From the NCBI RefSeq assembly GCF_000316605.1, contig NC_019683.1:2836036-2900035 (forward strand): DNA of 64,000 nucleotides, in the 5' to 3' direction. This document shows, one piece after another, positions 18,677 to 27,537 of this stretch. Below the pieces are notes generated by a model. That model saw only the letters and a program-made list of their open reading frames with translations, did no database searches and was not told the origin of the DNA. The translations under genes were made by a program, and so were the position numbers. The stretch is from [Leptolyngbya] sp. PCC 7376 (lineage in GTDB: Bacteria > Cyanobacteriota > Cyanobacteriia > Cyanobacteriales > MRBY01). How positions within the stretch are numbered: position 1 is the first letter of the stretch; the number at the start of each line of letters is the position of its first letter.

Positions 18677-19804
18677 TTATAGCTCACCAATATCCTCTTG
18701 AATTTGGGGAATTTGTTTCAATTTCTTTTCGCCGAAGGGGCGGGCTAACGGTTCACCGATAAAGACACCTTGACCAGGCCACAACACACTTTGCCAATAG
18801 CTTTCAATTAATGTGGCTCCGTCGAGATAAGACTCAATAACTAAACCTGGGTCAGGAAATTTTGTTGGGAAATTACAAGGTTCTACCACTGTGCCATAAC
18901 TCCCTGTCGCACCAGCTTCAAGCCATTCCAAGCTACTCATTTGTCCGGAGTTTGAGTTAGTCAATTGTCCGCCAAAAGATGTCAAATGATCGGCGATCGC
19001 CCCCGGTAAAAAAGTAAGGGTATTCAGCTTATCGATCTTCGGCCGTCCAGTGAAATAAAACATCACATCATCTTTATCGGCGATCGCATCCTGCTGCAAA
19101 AATTCAATCCGAAACCGGGAACCCAGAAACTGCTGGACAAAAGTAAACTTGTCAGCACGACTACTACGAGAGGAGTCAGAAGTTTTGAGGAGATAAGCCG
19201 TTTCTTCGGGAAAAGTTTCATCTGACATCACCCCTCGGTCAATTAAAGCTTTCGCCTCAATAAAATTTCTGGCTGCCAGCATCATGGTTGGACGTATCTG
19301 ATAATCACCATAGGGACGAGTACTATCACGATTAAAGTAGGGATTAGGCGCTGTTGCTTTACACCCACTAGCACAATATTTTTCGTCAAAACCGAAGGCG
19401 ATCGCACTGGTAATCGACATACAATCCACTCGATAGGGAGCTGCCCAAGTCAACGCATAGCCCTGAATTTGCGATGTACTTTGCCGATAAATCCGCCGTC
19501 GCAGACTCGAAAATTCGTTCCGAGATATTTTTTCTTGGCCAGGCTCAAAATCTACATAGATCATATTTTCGTCAGGGATGCGGCGCTGAGCTTGGTAATA
19601 ATTGCCAATTTGCACACTCAGCGGGTCAGCTTTATTCACCACAACCCCAAGATTTTGTGCCGTAAATCGATAGTCATAATTATCAATCTCTTCAACGATC
19701 AACCATTGATAACTCAGCAGTAACGCGAGTATTAGACCAATAAATCCAAATCCTAAAATGTCTAAACGCAGATATTTACGGAGTTTACGCAGATAATTCA
19801 CCAT
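18677..19804 (-). CDS. TIGR03790 family protein with N-terminal membrane anchor
   Basis: A 375-residue protein with one hydrophobic helix at residues 15-35 (FGFIGLILALLLSYQWL) and a large exported domain. The pattern of an early NYYQAQRRIPDENMIY followed by ALTWAAPYRVDCMSITSAIAFGFD matches the TIGR03790 family of unknown function found in cyanobacteria and planctomycetes. The family name is from memory of these motifs; no enzymatic residues can be assigned. Confidence 0.72.
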   Translation of the reverse strand: MVNYLRKLRKYLRLDILGFGFIGLILALLLSYQWLIVEEIDNYDYRFTAQNLGVVVNKADPLSVQIGNYYQAQRRIPDENMIYVDFEPGQEKISRNEFSSLRRRIYRQSTSQIQGYALTWAAPYRVDCMSITSAIAFGFDEKYCASGCKATAPNPYFNRDSTRPYGDYQIRPTMMLAARNFIEAKALIDRGVMSDETFPEETAYLLKTSDSSRSSRADKFTFVQQFLGSRFRIEFLQQDAIADKDDVMFYFTGRPKIDKLNTLTFLPGAIADHLTSFGGQLTNSNSGQMSSLEWLEAGATGSYGTVVEPCNFPTKFPDPGLVIESYLDGATLIESYWQSVLWPGQGVFIGEPLARPFGEKKLKQIPQIQEDIGEL

Positions 19805-19998
19805 GTCTCAATATGCATCTTTCTCAGGTGGCGATCGCCCACTGACCCTAGCATAGAGAAATTTTTTCTAACCCTCTCCTTAAACTGACAAAATCTTTAT
19901 TCTCCCGCCCGTTGCAAAGAAAAACGATCGCCCCTATTGCCCCAGCCACAGAGCAATAAAGATGGCGATCACCTCTATTTAGTCACGAAATCAAAAAC

Positions 19999-20409
19999 TT
20001 AAAATGGCATCTTGAGATAATCCTGCAAACTACTACAGCCCAAATCTCGCAGCACCGCATAACAATGCTTACAACAAGGGCGCTGCAACTCTTCCTCCAA
20101 CTGAATTTCCCAATCCTTGCAATTACATCGCAGGCCATCCGGCTCAACTACCACCGAATAAACCTTTTCATGGACTGCACTCTTACAGGCATACAACGTT
20201 TTCGTGATCCGACGGAGTAGAATTTCGCGACTTTTCTGCTGGCGAAAATCCACAAAATCCCGCTGAAAATCCAAAGGATCAACCGTATTAATCTTGCCAT
20301 CCTTAAAATGCACCAGCACCGCACCATTACGCCATAAAGAAACTCGTTTCACCTTTTTACTTGTAATTCGTTCGGCAGCACGAACAGAGAAAAAATAGTT
20401 ATTACTCAT
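19999..20409 (-). CDS. SWIM zinc-finger protein
   Basis: From ATG 20409 (MSNNYFFSV), 136 residues. The C-terminal part has CNC near LRCNCKDWE followed, after about 13 residues, by CCKHCYAVL, the CxC...CxH pattern of a SWIM zinc finger, which binds DNA or proteins. The N-terminal half carries a basic region (ERITSKKVKRVSLWR). Divergent from the UmuD-like gene at 20592. An in-frame GTG at 20445 is a weaker start. Confidence 0.72.
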   Translation of the reverse strand: MSNNYFFSVRAAERITSKKVKRVSLWRNGAVLVHFKDGKINTVDPLDFQRDFVDFRQQKSREILLRRITKTLYACKSAVHEKVYSVVVEPDGLRCNCKDWEIQLEEELQRPCCKHCYAVLRDLGCSSLQDYLKMPF

Positions 20410-20591
20410 CAGTATCTCGCTTCCCGCAGTATCAGAGAACAACACGAAATCAGCTTTAACGCCTCCTCTATTATAATATTTTTGTACTGTTTTTGGGGTG
20501 TAAAAGAGAAAAAAGTAGTAAATCAGTATTCAAAAAACAGGATTCTTGTGGTACATTTATATTGTTCAGATTTTCAGGTGTCACAGTCACT

Positions 20592-20927
20592 ATGTCTTGC
20601 AACACTCTTGACGCGCTTCAGTACCCCTTAAACCTCAACCAGTCTTTAGTTCCCCGCCCATCCGACACATTCTTTTTCATCGTGGAGGGAGAATCAGGCA
20701 AATTTTTAGGTTTAGATGAGGGAGATCTATTGGTTGTTGACCGCACTGTCTCCATCGCTCCCGATCAGATGGCGATCGCCGTTTACGATGGCCAATTTGC
20801 GTTAGTACAGCTCATCGAAGAACACAAAGATCTCAGCGTTCGACTGAGCGAAAAATCAGTAAAACTTTTTGCAGATACCGACTTGGATATTTGGGGCATC
20901 GTTACAGGATTAGTGCGACAGTTCTAA
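20592..20927 (+). CDS. UmuD/S24-like core-domain protein lacking catalytic lysine
   Basis: From ATG 20592 the protein has 111 residues and aligns to the C-terminal domain of UmuD: LNLNQSLVPRPSDTFFFIVEGES matches the strand before the nucleophile in two halves, and GDLLVVDRT and DLDIWGIVTGLV follow. The serine is kept (Ser35 in GES) but the position of the catalytic lysine is valine (FALVQL, Val72). The N-terminal arm with the cleavage site is absent. It thus resembles UmuD' rather than a protease. No umuC lies nearby. Upstream codons are in frame from 20493 but do not match the family. Confidence 0.8.
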   Translation: MSCNTLDALQYPLNLNQSLVPRPSDTFFFIVEGESGKFLGLDEGDLLVVDRTVSIAPDQMAIAVYDGQFALVQLIEEHKDLSVRLSEKSVKLFADTDLDIWGIVTGLVRQF

Positions 20928-21020
20928 ACACAAACATGCGCGGACTAATTTCACTCAAATACCAATCATAGATTTGCCACGGTGGGGCGATCGCCAACAA
21001 TACTCTTCACTTCAAGGGTC

Positions 21021-21038
21021 GGCGATCGCCTTTTTTTT
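21021..21038 (+). terminator. HIP1 palindrome followed by eight T
   Basis: GGCGATCGCC (21021-21030) is self-complementary and runs directly into TTTTTTTT. It lies about 95 bases after the UmuD-like gene and could act as a terminator for it. A palindrome without a loop makes a weak hairpin, so this is tentative. Confidence 0.4.
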
Positions 21039-21053
21039 AACCATTTTCAAACA

Positions 21054-21089
21054 ACAAAAAACAGTTCCTTGCCCCTAGACAAAGAACTG
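21054..21089 (-). terminator. Terminator after the first PTPA-CTERM gene
   Basis: On the minus strand CAGTTCTTTG pairs with CAAGGAACTG (one mismatch or wobble) and is followed by TTTTTTGTTTG, about 40 bases after the stop codon. Confidence 0.8.
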
Positions 21090-21126
21090 CAGTTCTCTCA
21101 AATATTTCTAACCTGGCTTGTATTAA

Positions 21127-21882
21127 TTAGCTAATCCCTTCTTCTTGCACCTGCTCATCGTCTTTCTTGCGCTTGGATGCAGCTCCAAATATACCAGCTA
21201 GAGTTGGCAGAATAGCCGCAGGAGTAGGTACTGGATTAAATGACTTTGGCTGTGCCTCATACCATTCGCTATATCCAGAACCAATAGACTGAACATGATA
21301 TGCAAGTCCCAACTCTTGATAAGGCTTTGTAGTAAAAGCTAAAGCCAACTCTTCTTCCGTCACGTCGGGATTCATCAAGTTAAATGTGATGGATAAAGTA
21401 TCGCCTGGTGTAATAGTACTTTTCTTATTACGTTTGGCCGGATCAGCTGCTATTTGGACACCCCATCCAGCATTATTATTAATTTGACTGCCGCCAGTTG
21501 GCGACCAATCAATTGAATAATTCGTCTGTCCAACGCTAGAAACTATCGCTGCATCCTTCTCAAACCACTTAAAAAAACCATCTGTGTCGTCATTCGGTGT
21601 ACCGCCATCAGTACCGAAGTAGATAGTTGAAATCTTTGTGCCGTTATCCTGAGCAATCTTATTCTCAATCTCAAAGGTAACAGTGCCGTCTAGAGCATTC
21701 TTTTCAAAACTGATACCGAACCAATCTGAGTTAGCGTCAGGATTGCTGTTCGTATTGAGTGAATGGGATTCCAACATCACTAACGCATTAGCAGCAGGAG
21801 CGAGAAGCATCGACCCAACAGCAAAAGCACTCAAGGCGATCGCCTTTAAGCAGATAGATTGAGTGGTGGTTGCTTTAAACAT
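21127..21882 (-). CDS. PTPA-CTERM sorted exported protein (first of two)
   Basis: A 251-residue protein with a signal peptide (residues 1 to about 33, ending PAANA). It ends in a sorting signal: VPTPAAILPTLAGIFGAASKRKK, split here as a PTPA motif, a hydrophobic helix and a basic cluster. After the basic cluster there is an unusual acidic tail (DDEQVQEEGIS). The mature domain is about 180 residues, beta-rich, with no cysteine, and not recognised. PEP/PTPA-CTERM proteins are sorted by exosortase-like enzymes to the surface. A similar gene lies upstream at 22484-23134. Confidence 0.78.
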   Translation of the reverse strand: MFKATTTQSICLKAIALSAFAVGSMLLAPAANALVMLESHSLNTNSNPDANSDWFGISFEKNALDGTVTFEIENKIAQDNGTKISTIYFGTDGGTPNDDTDGFFKWFEKDAAIVSSVGQTNYSIDWSPTGGSQINNNAGWGVQIAADPAKRNKKSTITPGDTLSITFNLMNPDVTEEELALAFTTKPYQELGLAYHVQSIGSGYSEWYEAQPKSFNPVPTPAAILPTLAGIFGAASKRKKDDEQVQEEGIS

Positions 21883-22418
21883 CGAAATTATTTAGAGAAA
21901 GTTATCGCCGAAATAAATATGAAAGAAGTTTCGAAAAACCGAAAGATGCACAGTCGAGAAAAACGAATCTTGCGTCGTCTTCCATATCAACATAACAAAG
22001 AAATACCTACGTGAAACCTTCCTCAACTGGTGGATAGCCAACAAAATCTACTCTTTCAAGAAACACCCATACAAAAGCTTCACCTTAGCTTCACAAATCC
22101 TAGAAGCAAAAATAGAAAATCGCTCATTCAACAATTGCCAAAAGGCTTTCTCAGTAAATATTTCAAGAAAAAAGACTTGACTTCACAGAAGCTTCATAAA
22201 ACTAGTGCTTTTCATGAAAACCAAAGTTTTTAAAGTTTACAGATACCTTTTTAAAGATTGTATGAAGGTTATCTTTTAGTAACTCTTCTTGAACACTTTG
22301 ATTATTGAAAATCCTTTCATGAGAACAATAGCTTTTGATGAACCTCTCCTGAAACGACAAACAAAGTTCTGAGTGCAAAAACTCTTCCAGCGATTCTCAG
22401 GCGACAGCTCTCTAAATA
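21883..22418. other. Region between the two PTPA-CTERM genes
   Basis: No supported gene. It contains a tandem direct repeat AGCTTCAC at 22076-22083 and 22087-22094, spaced one helical turn (11 bases), about 195 bases upstream of the first PTPA gene. This arrangement is typical of OmpR/PhoB-type operators, but it does not match a known consensus. The rest is AT-rich and featureless; an open frame at 22030-22233 has no coding character. Confidence 0.35.
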
Positions 22419-22456
22419 GAAAAAAGCAATTTCTTGCTAGCTATACAAGAAATTGC
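22419..22456 (-). terminator. Terminator after the second PTPA-CTERM gene
   Basis: GCAATTTCTTG (22426-22436) pairs perfectly with CAAGAAATTGC (22446-22456); on the minus strand a T-run follows. It separates the two PTPA-CTERM genes, so each is its own transcript. Confidence 0.88.
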
Positions 22457-22483
22457 CACATCTCAAACTATTTCGGAAATCCT

Positions 22484-23134
22484 TTAGCTATCTTCTTCTG
22501 CGTCTTCATCCTTCTTACGCTTCGATGCAATCCCAAATAAGCCACCAAGAACAGGAAGTACAGCGGCAGGAGTGGGGACAGCTGTAGCTACATGAGATGG
22601 AAGATAAACATCATTGCGATAGTAAACACTGATGTGAGAGAGACTCGGCTTAGCGTTGCCATTCCCTTTCACAATACCCTTCGTATTAAAGTTACCTTCT
22701 GTCGTTTCACCGTCCCAAAGATAGGCACTAAAACTCGGGCCACCTTTAACTGAGAAGAAGAGGTCACTAATTCTGGAGAAATCCTCGCTGTTTTTAAAAC
22801 TATCCTTGAATGACCATGAATATTTTTTTCTACCAAGATCTTGGACTTCAAAAATATCATTACTGCCAGAAGAACCATCTATCTTAGTCAATTCTTCCCA
22901 GCCATCAAGCTCGAATAATTCTGTGTCAGTACCAATTTGGTTGGAATCATTACCAGAATAAACACCTTCACACTTTACAGTGCCTTCAAACTCTCCCGCG
23001 TTACAATTCACTTTTGCACCAGAAAATGCAGTAAGTGCATGCGCATCAGGAGCAATCAACAAACCACCAACCGCTATTGCTGTGGCAGAAAGAACTGTTG
23101 AATAGTTCCTTATATTTTTTATCTGCTGTTTCAT
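22484..23134 (-). CDS. PTPA-CTERM sorted exported protein (second of two)
   Basis: A 216-residue protein with a signal peptide (residues 1 to about 33, ending APDAHA) and a C-terminal PTPAAVLPVLGG motif, hydrophobic helix and KRKK cluster, followed by an acidic tail (DEDAEEDS). Both the C-terminus and the acidic tail resemble those of the 21127-21882 protein, while the mature domains differ. A pair of cysteines (FSGAKVNC and VKCEG) may form a disulphide. Substrate and role unknown. Confidence 0.78.
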   Translation of the reverse strand: MKQQIKNIRNYSTVLSATAIAVGGLLIAPDAHALTAFSGAKVNCNAGEFEGTVKCEGVYSGNDSNQIGTDTELFELDGWEELTKIDGSSGSNDIFEVQDLGRKKYSWSFKDSFKNSEDFSRISDLFFSVKGGPSFSAYLWDGETTEGNFNTKGIVKGNGNAKPSLSHISVYYRNDVYLPSHVATAVPTPAAVLPVLGGLFGIASKRKKDEDAEEDS

Positions 23135-23740
23135 CTTTAATACGATCTGACCTTAAGTTTTCAATAGGTATGGCTAGATGTGAACCCAAATTAGCTTTGA
23201 ACTTTATTGAATACAGACCTCGTTGTATTAAAAACAAGTTGTCTGAGAAAGAGTAGCTATATATCAATTTGACCTGATTGTAATGCCATAAAATCATCAG
23301 TGTCTTCAGTGATCACACCTAGAAAACACTAGGTTTCAGCATCTTATTTGTATCTTTATAAAAGCCAGCTTTTCACCTATTTAAATCTCGTTTTTTCTTT
23401 ATCTCTGCTTTACAAACCACGTAAATACTCGAATGTTTTAGTTGTGAAGAGAATCCGGAACATTTAATTAAGCGAAATGTCGGAAAATGTGAATGCAGTC
23501 ATCAGAAATTTGGAGCCTTAGACTTCTAGACTATTGAGAGACAAGCAATATAATTGTGAAATTTGCGACACTAACGATGTTCTATTCCAATAAATCCAGG
23601 GGATTTGATTAGCTCTCTGCGGCGATCGCCCATCTTCTCTACCAACATGGTCTGCAATGAGCAGCACAAAATATCGCCCAAGACGATTTCATAAACCTAT
23701 TAATTTTTTCGCTCACAGTCAGCGGAGTTGAATAGCTCTC
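23135..23740. other. Intergenic region upstream of the second PTPA-CTERM gene
   Basis: No supported gene in about 600 bases. It has one short inverted repeat (ACCTAG 23317-23322 with CTAGGT 23329-23334), about 185 bases upstream of the gene start, that could be an operator. A HIP1 site lies near 23623. Promoter elements could not be assigned with confidence. Confidence 0.4.
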
Positions 23741-24715
23741 CTATTCATCGCCTTGACGTTGATTTTTTGTTTTTTCAATTTCGCGGCGCAACTCTTCGAC
23801 TTGGCGACGTAGATCATCGACTTCATTGCCATCTTCTTCTTCAGTCTCGACATCGACAGAGCCAGAATCTCCTTGAGCATAATTGCCAGCCTTAACGTTG
23901 TGATACTCTTTCGATTCTTCCCATTCTTTAATAAAGGAGAGACGTTCAACAGGGAAAGGATGGCCGAGAAAAGTCCCATTCCCCCCGTTATAGAGCAGAA
24001 ATTTATAAATCTGGTTAAGTTGCTCTTGATCAAGATCTTGATAATCCTGAGATTGCTGAGTGAATTCCCCTAAACTCAACTCATTCACGTATTTCATGCT
24101 GCCGCCAGACAACTTCATCATCGTGCGAAAAATGGGGTTGAGATCATCGGTAACAAGTAAGGCTGCGCGATCTGCCGAGAGTTCAGCTTTCCGTCGCCAT
24201 TCATAAAACGCATAGAGTAAACCTGTCGTCACTAACCCGCCTAAACCGAGGGTGATTTCGCCGACAAAAGAGGCTGCTCCCATGGCCCACATTGCCATTT
24301 GAGTCAAAACCGGATGCTCGCACTTTAAATGACCTAATTCATGGGCAATCACTGTCCGCAATTCATCTTCTTCAAGTAGATCTAGCAGACCACTATTCAC
24401 CACAATATAAGGATGTTCAGTCCCTAGGGTGTAGGCATTAATAATCGGGTTTTGATCGACATATAGCGTCGGCTCTGGGGAAATATTCAGATCCCGCATA
24501 CATTCGCGAAACATTCCGTAGAGCGTGGAATATTGGCGCGGCCCCACTTTAATCGAATTCCCCATCAGATAAATCTGCTGGGGACGTTCATAGATATATT
24601 CAACAAAACGGCTGGCAAGAAGTTTAAAGCCAGGGAGGTTGCGGAGGGCTTCTTCTGCTTGGCGATCTAAGGGATGGCGAAAAGCTTCGCTCGAAATTCC
24701 GGGATAGGTCGGCAT
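23741..24715 (-). CDS. M48 family zinc metalloprotease
   Basis: A 324-residue protein with the zinc-binding HELGH motif at residues 125-129 and a downstream ELSADRAALLV segment supplying the third ligand (the glutamate of ExxxD). A hydrophobic stretch (residues about 140-175) suggests membrane association. The last 50 residues are an acidic then coiled-coil segment (DLRRQVEELRREIEKTKNQ). M48 enzymes such as HtpX and Oma1 degrade misfolded membrane proteins. It lies 52 bases downstream of purF on the same strand, so the two may be co-transcribed. Confidence 0.86.
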   Translation of the reverse strand: MPTYPGISSEAFRHPLDRQAEEALRNLPGFKLLASRFVEYIYERPQQIYLMGNSIKVGPRQYSTLYGMFRECMRDLNISPEPTLYVDQNPIINAYTLGTEHPYIVVNSGLLDLLEEDELRTVIAHELGHLKCEHPVLTQMAMWAMGAASFVGEITLGLGGLVTTGLLYAFYEWRRKAELSADRAALLVTDDLNPIFRTMMKLSGGSMKYVNELSLGEFTQQSQDYQDLDQEQLNQIYKFLLYNGGNGTFLGHPFPVERLSFIKEWEESKEYHNVKAGNYAQGDSGSVDVETEEEDGNEVDDLRRQVEELRREIEKTKNQRQGDE

Positions 24716-24767
24716 GGGATTCTTCCTCCGCTGCTATGCTGTCGTGAAAGTTTTTTGTCTAAATTTA

Positions 24768-26237
24768 TTAGACAGTGGCTTCCTCTAACATTAGCTTAGA
24801 TGATTTGATTGCGTCGGGAATCTCAATGGGATAGTTGCCATCAAAACAAGCGGTACAGAAATGTTGGGGGTTCTCGTTGGTGACTTTGAGCATTCCTTCT
24901 TTGCTGAGATAAGTAAGGGAGTCTACCTCAATCTGCTCGGCGATCGCCTGTTGTGTTTTCGTGGCGGCAATCAACTGATCTTGATTATCTGTATCAATGC
25001 CATAGAAACAAGGATGGGTTACAGGTGGCGAAGAAATGCACATATGGACTTCTTCTGCTCCAGCTTGTCGCAGTGCCCGCACAATCTTACGGCTAGTCGT
25101 ACCACGAACAATTGAATCGTCTACGATAATAATGCGTTTCCCATGCAAAACATCCTTGAGAGGATTGAGCTTCATTTTGATCCCAACTTCACGCATGTGT
25201 TGCGTCGGTTGAATAAAGGTACGGCCCACATAACGATTTTTAATGAGGCCTTCACCAAAGGGAATACCAGAAGCACGGGAAAAACCAATCGCAGCAGGAA
25301 TACCAGAATCTGGAACACCCATCACTAAATCAGCTTCAATATTGGATTCGCGAGATAGCTGAGCACCCAGGCGTAGACGGTAACTAAAGAGCGTTTCATC
25401 ATGAAATACGCTGTCAGGACGTGCGAAGTAAATCATCTCAAAAACACAGAGTTTTTTATCTGGTGCTTCTGACCATTGAGTTGACTGTAAACCTTCTTCT
25501 GTAATCCACACCATTTCGCCGGGATTCACATCGCGGAGATATTCAGCGCCAATAATATCGAGGGCGCAGGTTTCAGATGCAAGGACAAATCGTTCTGAAC
25601 CATCCTCTTCTTCTAATATGCCAATCACGAGAGGACGCACACCATAATGATCCCTTGCTCCGATCAAACCATCGGGTGTGCCAATCACAAGGCTAAATGC
25701 ACCCGAGCAAAGTTTAAAAGCGGCAATGGCAGCATCATGCCAATCCATGCCTTGATTCACATAGATGGCGATCGCTTTGGCGATCATTTCCGAGTCAGTG
25801 GTGGTATAAAAATCTAGATTATCGCTAAGAGAATGGAGCTTTTCTTTGAGCTCAATCGTATTCACAAGGTTGCCATTATGAGCAAGCGCTAATGTTCCTA
25901 AGCGCGTCTCCTCTAGGGCAGGTTGCGCATTACAAGAATGACTAGAACCTGTGGTCGAATAACGGTTATGTCCTACCGCCCAAATACCAGGGAGTTCGTT
26001 CAGTGTCTCCTCGCTGAATACATGGGAAACCAAACCCATATCTTTATGGCAATGGACGCGTTCACGGTCAAACGTTGCAATGCCTGCTGATTCTTGGCCC
26101 CGATGTTGTAGCGCAAAGAGTCCAAAATATGCCAGTTTTGCCACCTCCTCAGTAGGGGCATAAATTCCGAAAACACCGCAATATTCTTTCGGTTTATCGG
26201 ATTGAAGGTCAGCAGAGACAGTTTGGGGGACAGTCAT
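24768..26237 (-). CDS. purF: Amidophosphoribosyltransferase
   Basis: The first enzyme of purine synthesis, joining glutamine nitrogen to PRPP. 489 residues, as expected. A short propeptide precedes the N-terminal nucleophile Cys20 (EYCGVFGIY), and the glutaminase part includes GHNRYSTTGSS. The PRPP-binding site is visible as IIIVDDSIVRGTT. The cysteine cluster and loop at the end (FCTACFDGNYP) fits the iron-sulphur type of PurF. ATG at 26237. Confidence 0.96.
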   Translation of the reverse strand: MTVPQTVSADLQSDKPKEYCGVFGIYAPTEEVAKLAYFGLFALQHRGQESAGIATFDRERVHCHKDMGLVSHVFSEETLNELPGIWAVGHNRYSTTGSSHSCNAQPALEETRLGTLALAHNGNLVNTIELKEKLHSLSDNLDFYTTTDSEMIAKAIAIYVNQGMDWHDAAIAAFKLCSGAFSLVIGTPDGLIGARDHYGVRPLVIGILEEEDGSERFVLASETCALDIIGAEYLRDVNPGEMVWITEEGLQSTQWSEAPDKKLCVFEMIYFARPDSVFHDETLFSYRLRLGAQLSRESNIEADLVMGVPDSGIPAAIGFSRASGIPFGEGLIKNRYVGRTFIQPTQHMREVGIKMKLNPLKDVLHGKRIIIVDDSIVRGTTSRKIVRALRQAGAEEVHMCISSPPVTHPCFYGIDTDNQDQLIAATKTQQAIAEQIEVDSLTYLSKEGMLKVTNENPQHFCTACFDGNYPIEIPDAIKSSKLMLEEATV

Positions 26238-26485
26238 CCTACAGGTTGCGCTCCTAGCGTAGTTAGATCGAAAGCAAAAGGACAGTATAGCAACGACAAA
26301 GATTCAGTTAATTACCGAACAAATGACGCGACTTTAACGTAACTTAATACGAAATTAACATTCTGATTATCAACTATTTTTGGCGTTTGGCAAGTAAATT
26401 ATCCTCTAGTTAGTTTATTTTTGGAGGATTTTCTGGTAAGTGTTCAACATCCCAACGGGGCGATCGCCACATTTTCAGGAAGGCA

Positions 26486-26510
26486 AAAAGCAATCTAAAT
26501 TCATTTAGAT
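26486..26510 (-). terminator. Terminator overlapping the PHP gene stop codon
   Basis: On the minus strand ATCTAAAT pairs with ATTTAGAT around two bases and runs into TTGCTTTTTG. The stem contains the stop codon of the PHP gene. Confidence 0.6.
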
Positions 26511-27194
26511 GCGTTGACGTAAACTCCGGCCGTGGGTATCGGTCCCGCAAGTCAGCCAGAGCTCGTATTTTTCTCCGATAGCTTTCATTGTCGCGGTGTG
26601 TTTTACGCTGGTATGCCAAGGATCTGGATTGTCATAGGCATAGTATGCTTCGATCCCATCAAATCCGAGTGCAGCAGCGGTAGGGATCAGTTCCGGCGCT
26701 GGACGACGATATCGGGCTGGGTGAGCCAAAACAGCTAAGCCACCAGCTTGATGGATTGCCTTCACAATAACTTCTGCATTCGCTCGCTCCCCTCGCTGAA
26801 TTTCTCGCTGGCGATAGTACTTTAGTGCAGAGTGAGTCGGATCGAAGCCATAACCCAGAATATGTACCTTCGTCTCACCTAAAACACCATTAATCTCGAT
26901 ACCCGTCCAGAGTTTTGGGAGGGATCGATCTGAATTCTCATTCTGTTCAGCTAAGTAGGCTTGGGCAGAAAAAAAGCCTTTAACAGTATGGTGATCGGTA
27001 ATTGCAAAGCCGGATAATCCGATGGCGATCGCCTGATCCACAATTTCTTTAGGGGTAAGCTGACCATCCGAAAACACCGAGTGCATGTGGAAGTTGTAGT
27101 GGAGAGGGCAACTCGTCGGGGTAATCTTGCGCCAAGCACCTTTTAAAGCTTGGACATCTTGAGCCGCAGTGGCTGTAGATAAAGTGAAAGTCAT
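26505..27194 (-). CDS. PHP-domain phosphoesterase
   Basis: A 229-residue protein of the polymerase and histidinol phosphatase (PHP) superfamily. The metal-binding motifs appear in order: HMHSVFSDG near residue 37, ITDHHTV, a conserved HPAR segment in LAHPARYRRP, and GTDTHG near the end. Relatives hydrolyse nucleotide or phosphate esters; some act on 3',5'-bisphosphates. Substrate not predictable. Stands alone and ends in a terminator. Confidence 0.86.
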   Translation of the reverse strand: MTFTLSTATAAQDVQALKGAWRKITPTSCPLHYNFHMHSVFSDGQLTPKEIVDQAIAIGLSGFAITDHHTVKGFFSAQAYLAEQNENSDRSLPKLWTGIEINGVLGETKVHILGYGFDPTHSALKYYRQREIQRGERANAEVIVKAIHQAGGLAVLAHPARYRRPAPELIPTAAALGFDGIEAYYAYDNPDPWHTSVKHTATMKAIGEKYELWLTCGTDTHGRSLRQRI

Positions 27195-27537
27195 AGTTGT
27201 ATGAGCGATCTAATTCCAGACCGCAGAACGGAGACAAAGCCAAAAACTAAAAAGGTTTTAAGTGTGAGTGTGATTTGGGTAGGAAGGGAAAATATAAAGA
27301 TAATATAAATTTTTCTTAATACCGTCACCATAACAGAGATCCTCTGATCCCGGTGTGAGTACCGCCCATGAAAGCGATTGGATTATTTGATGAGGGTGAT
27401 GACTAGGACTGAAGACAGTGGGGTTAATTCTTGACCACAGTTGGCGATCGCCACACTGAAAACCTGATTAATAAACGTATCTTTCTCTTTATTCTAAGGG
27501 GAATATTTTGGAACTGAGGGTTTTTGGCAGCGATTTA
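27195..27537. other. Intergenic region of about 340 bases
   Basis: No supported gene, RNA or riboswitch. A 12-codon frame (MKAIGLFDEGDD) is too short to call. One HIP1 site near 27444. It probably holds the promoter of the PHP gene and the 3' end of the sugar-kinase gene. Confidence 0.4.

Noticed and set aside
22030-22233. 67-codon frame between the PTPA-CTERM genes
   Set aside because: Random, lysine- and serine-rich composition; no start signal.
27195-27537. Possible riboswitch or glnA-type RNA upstream of the PHP gene
   Set aside because: The characteristic conserved segments of the classes I know (cobalamin, FMN, TPP, SAM, glutamine) are not there.
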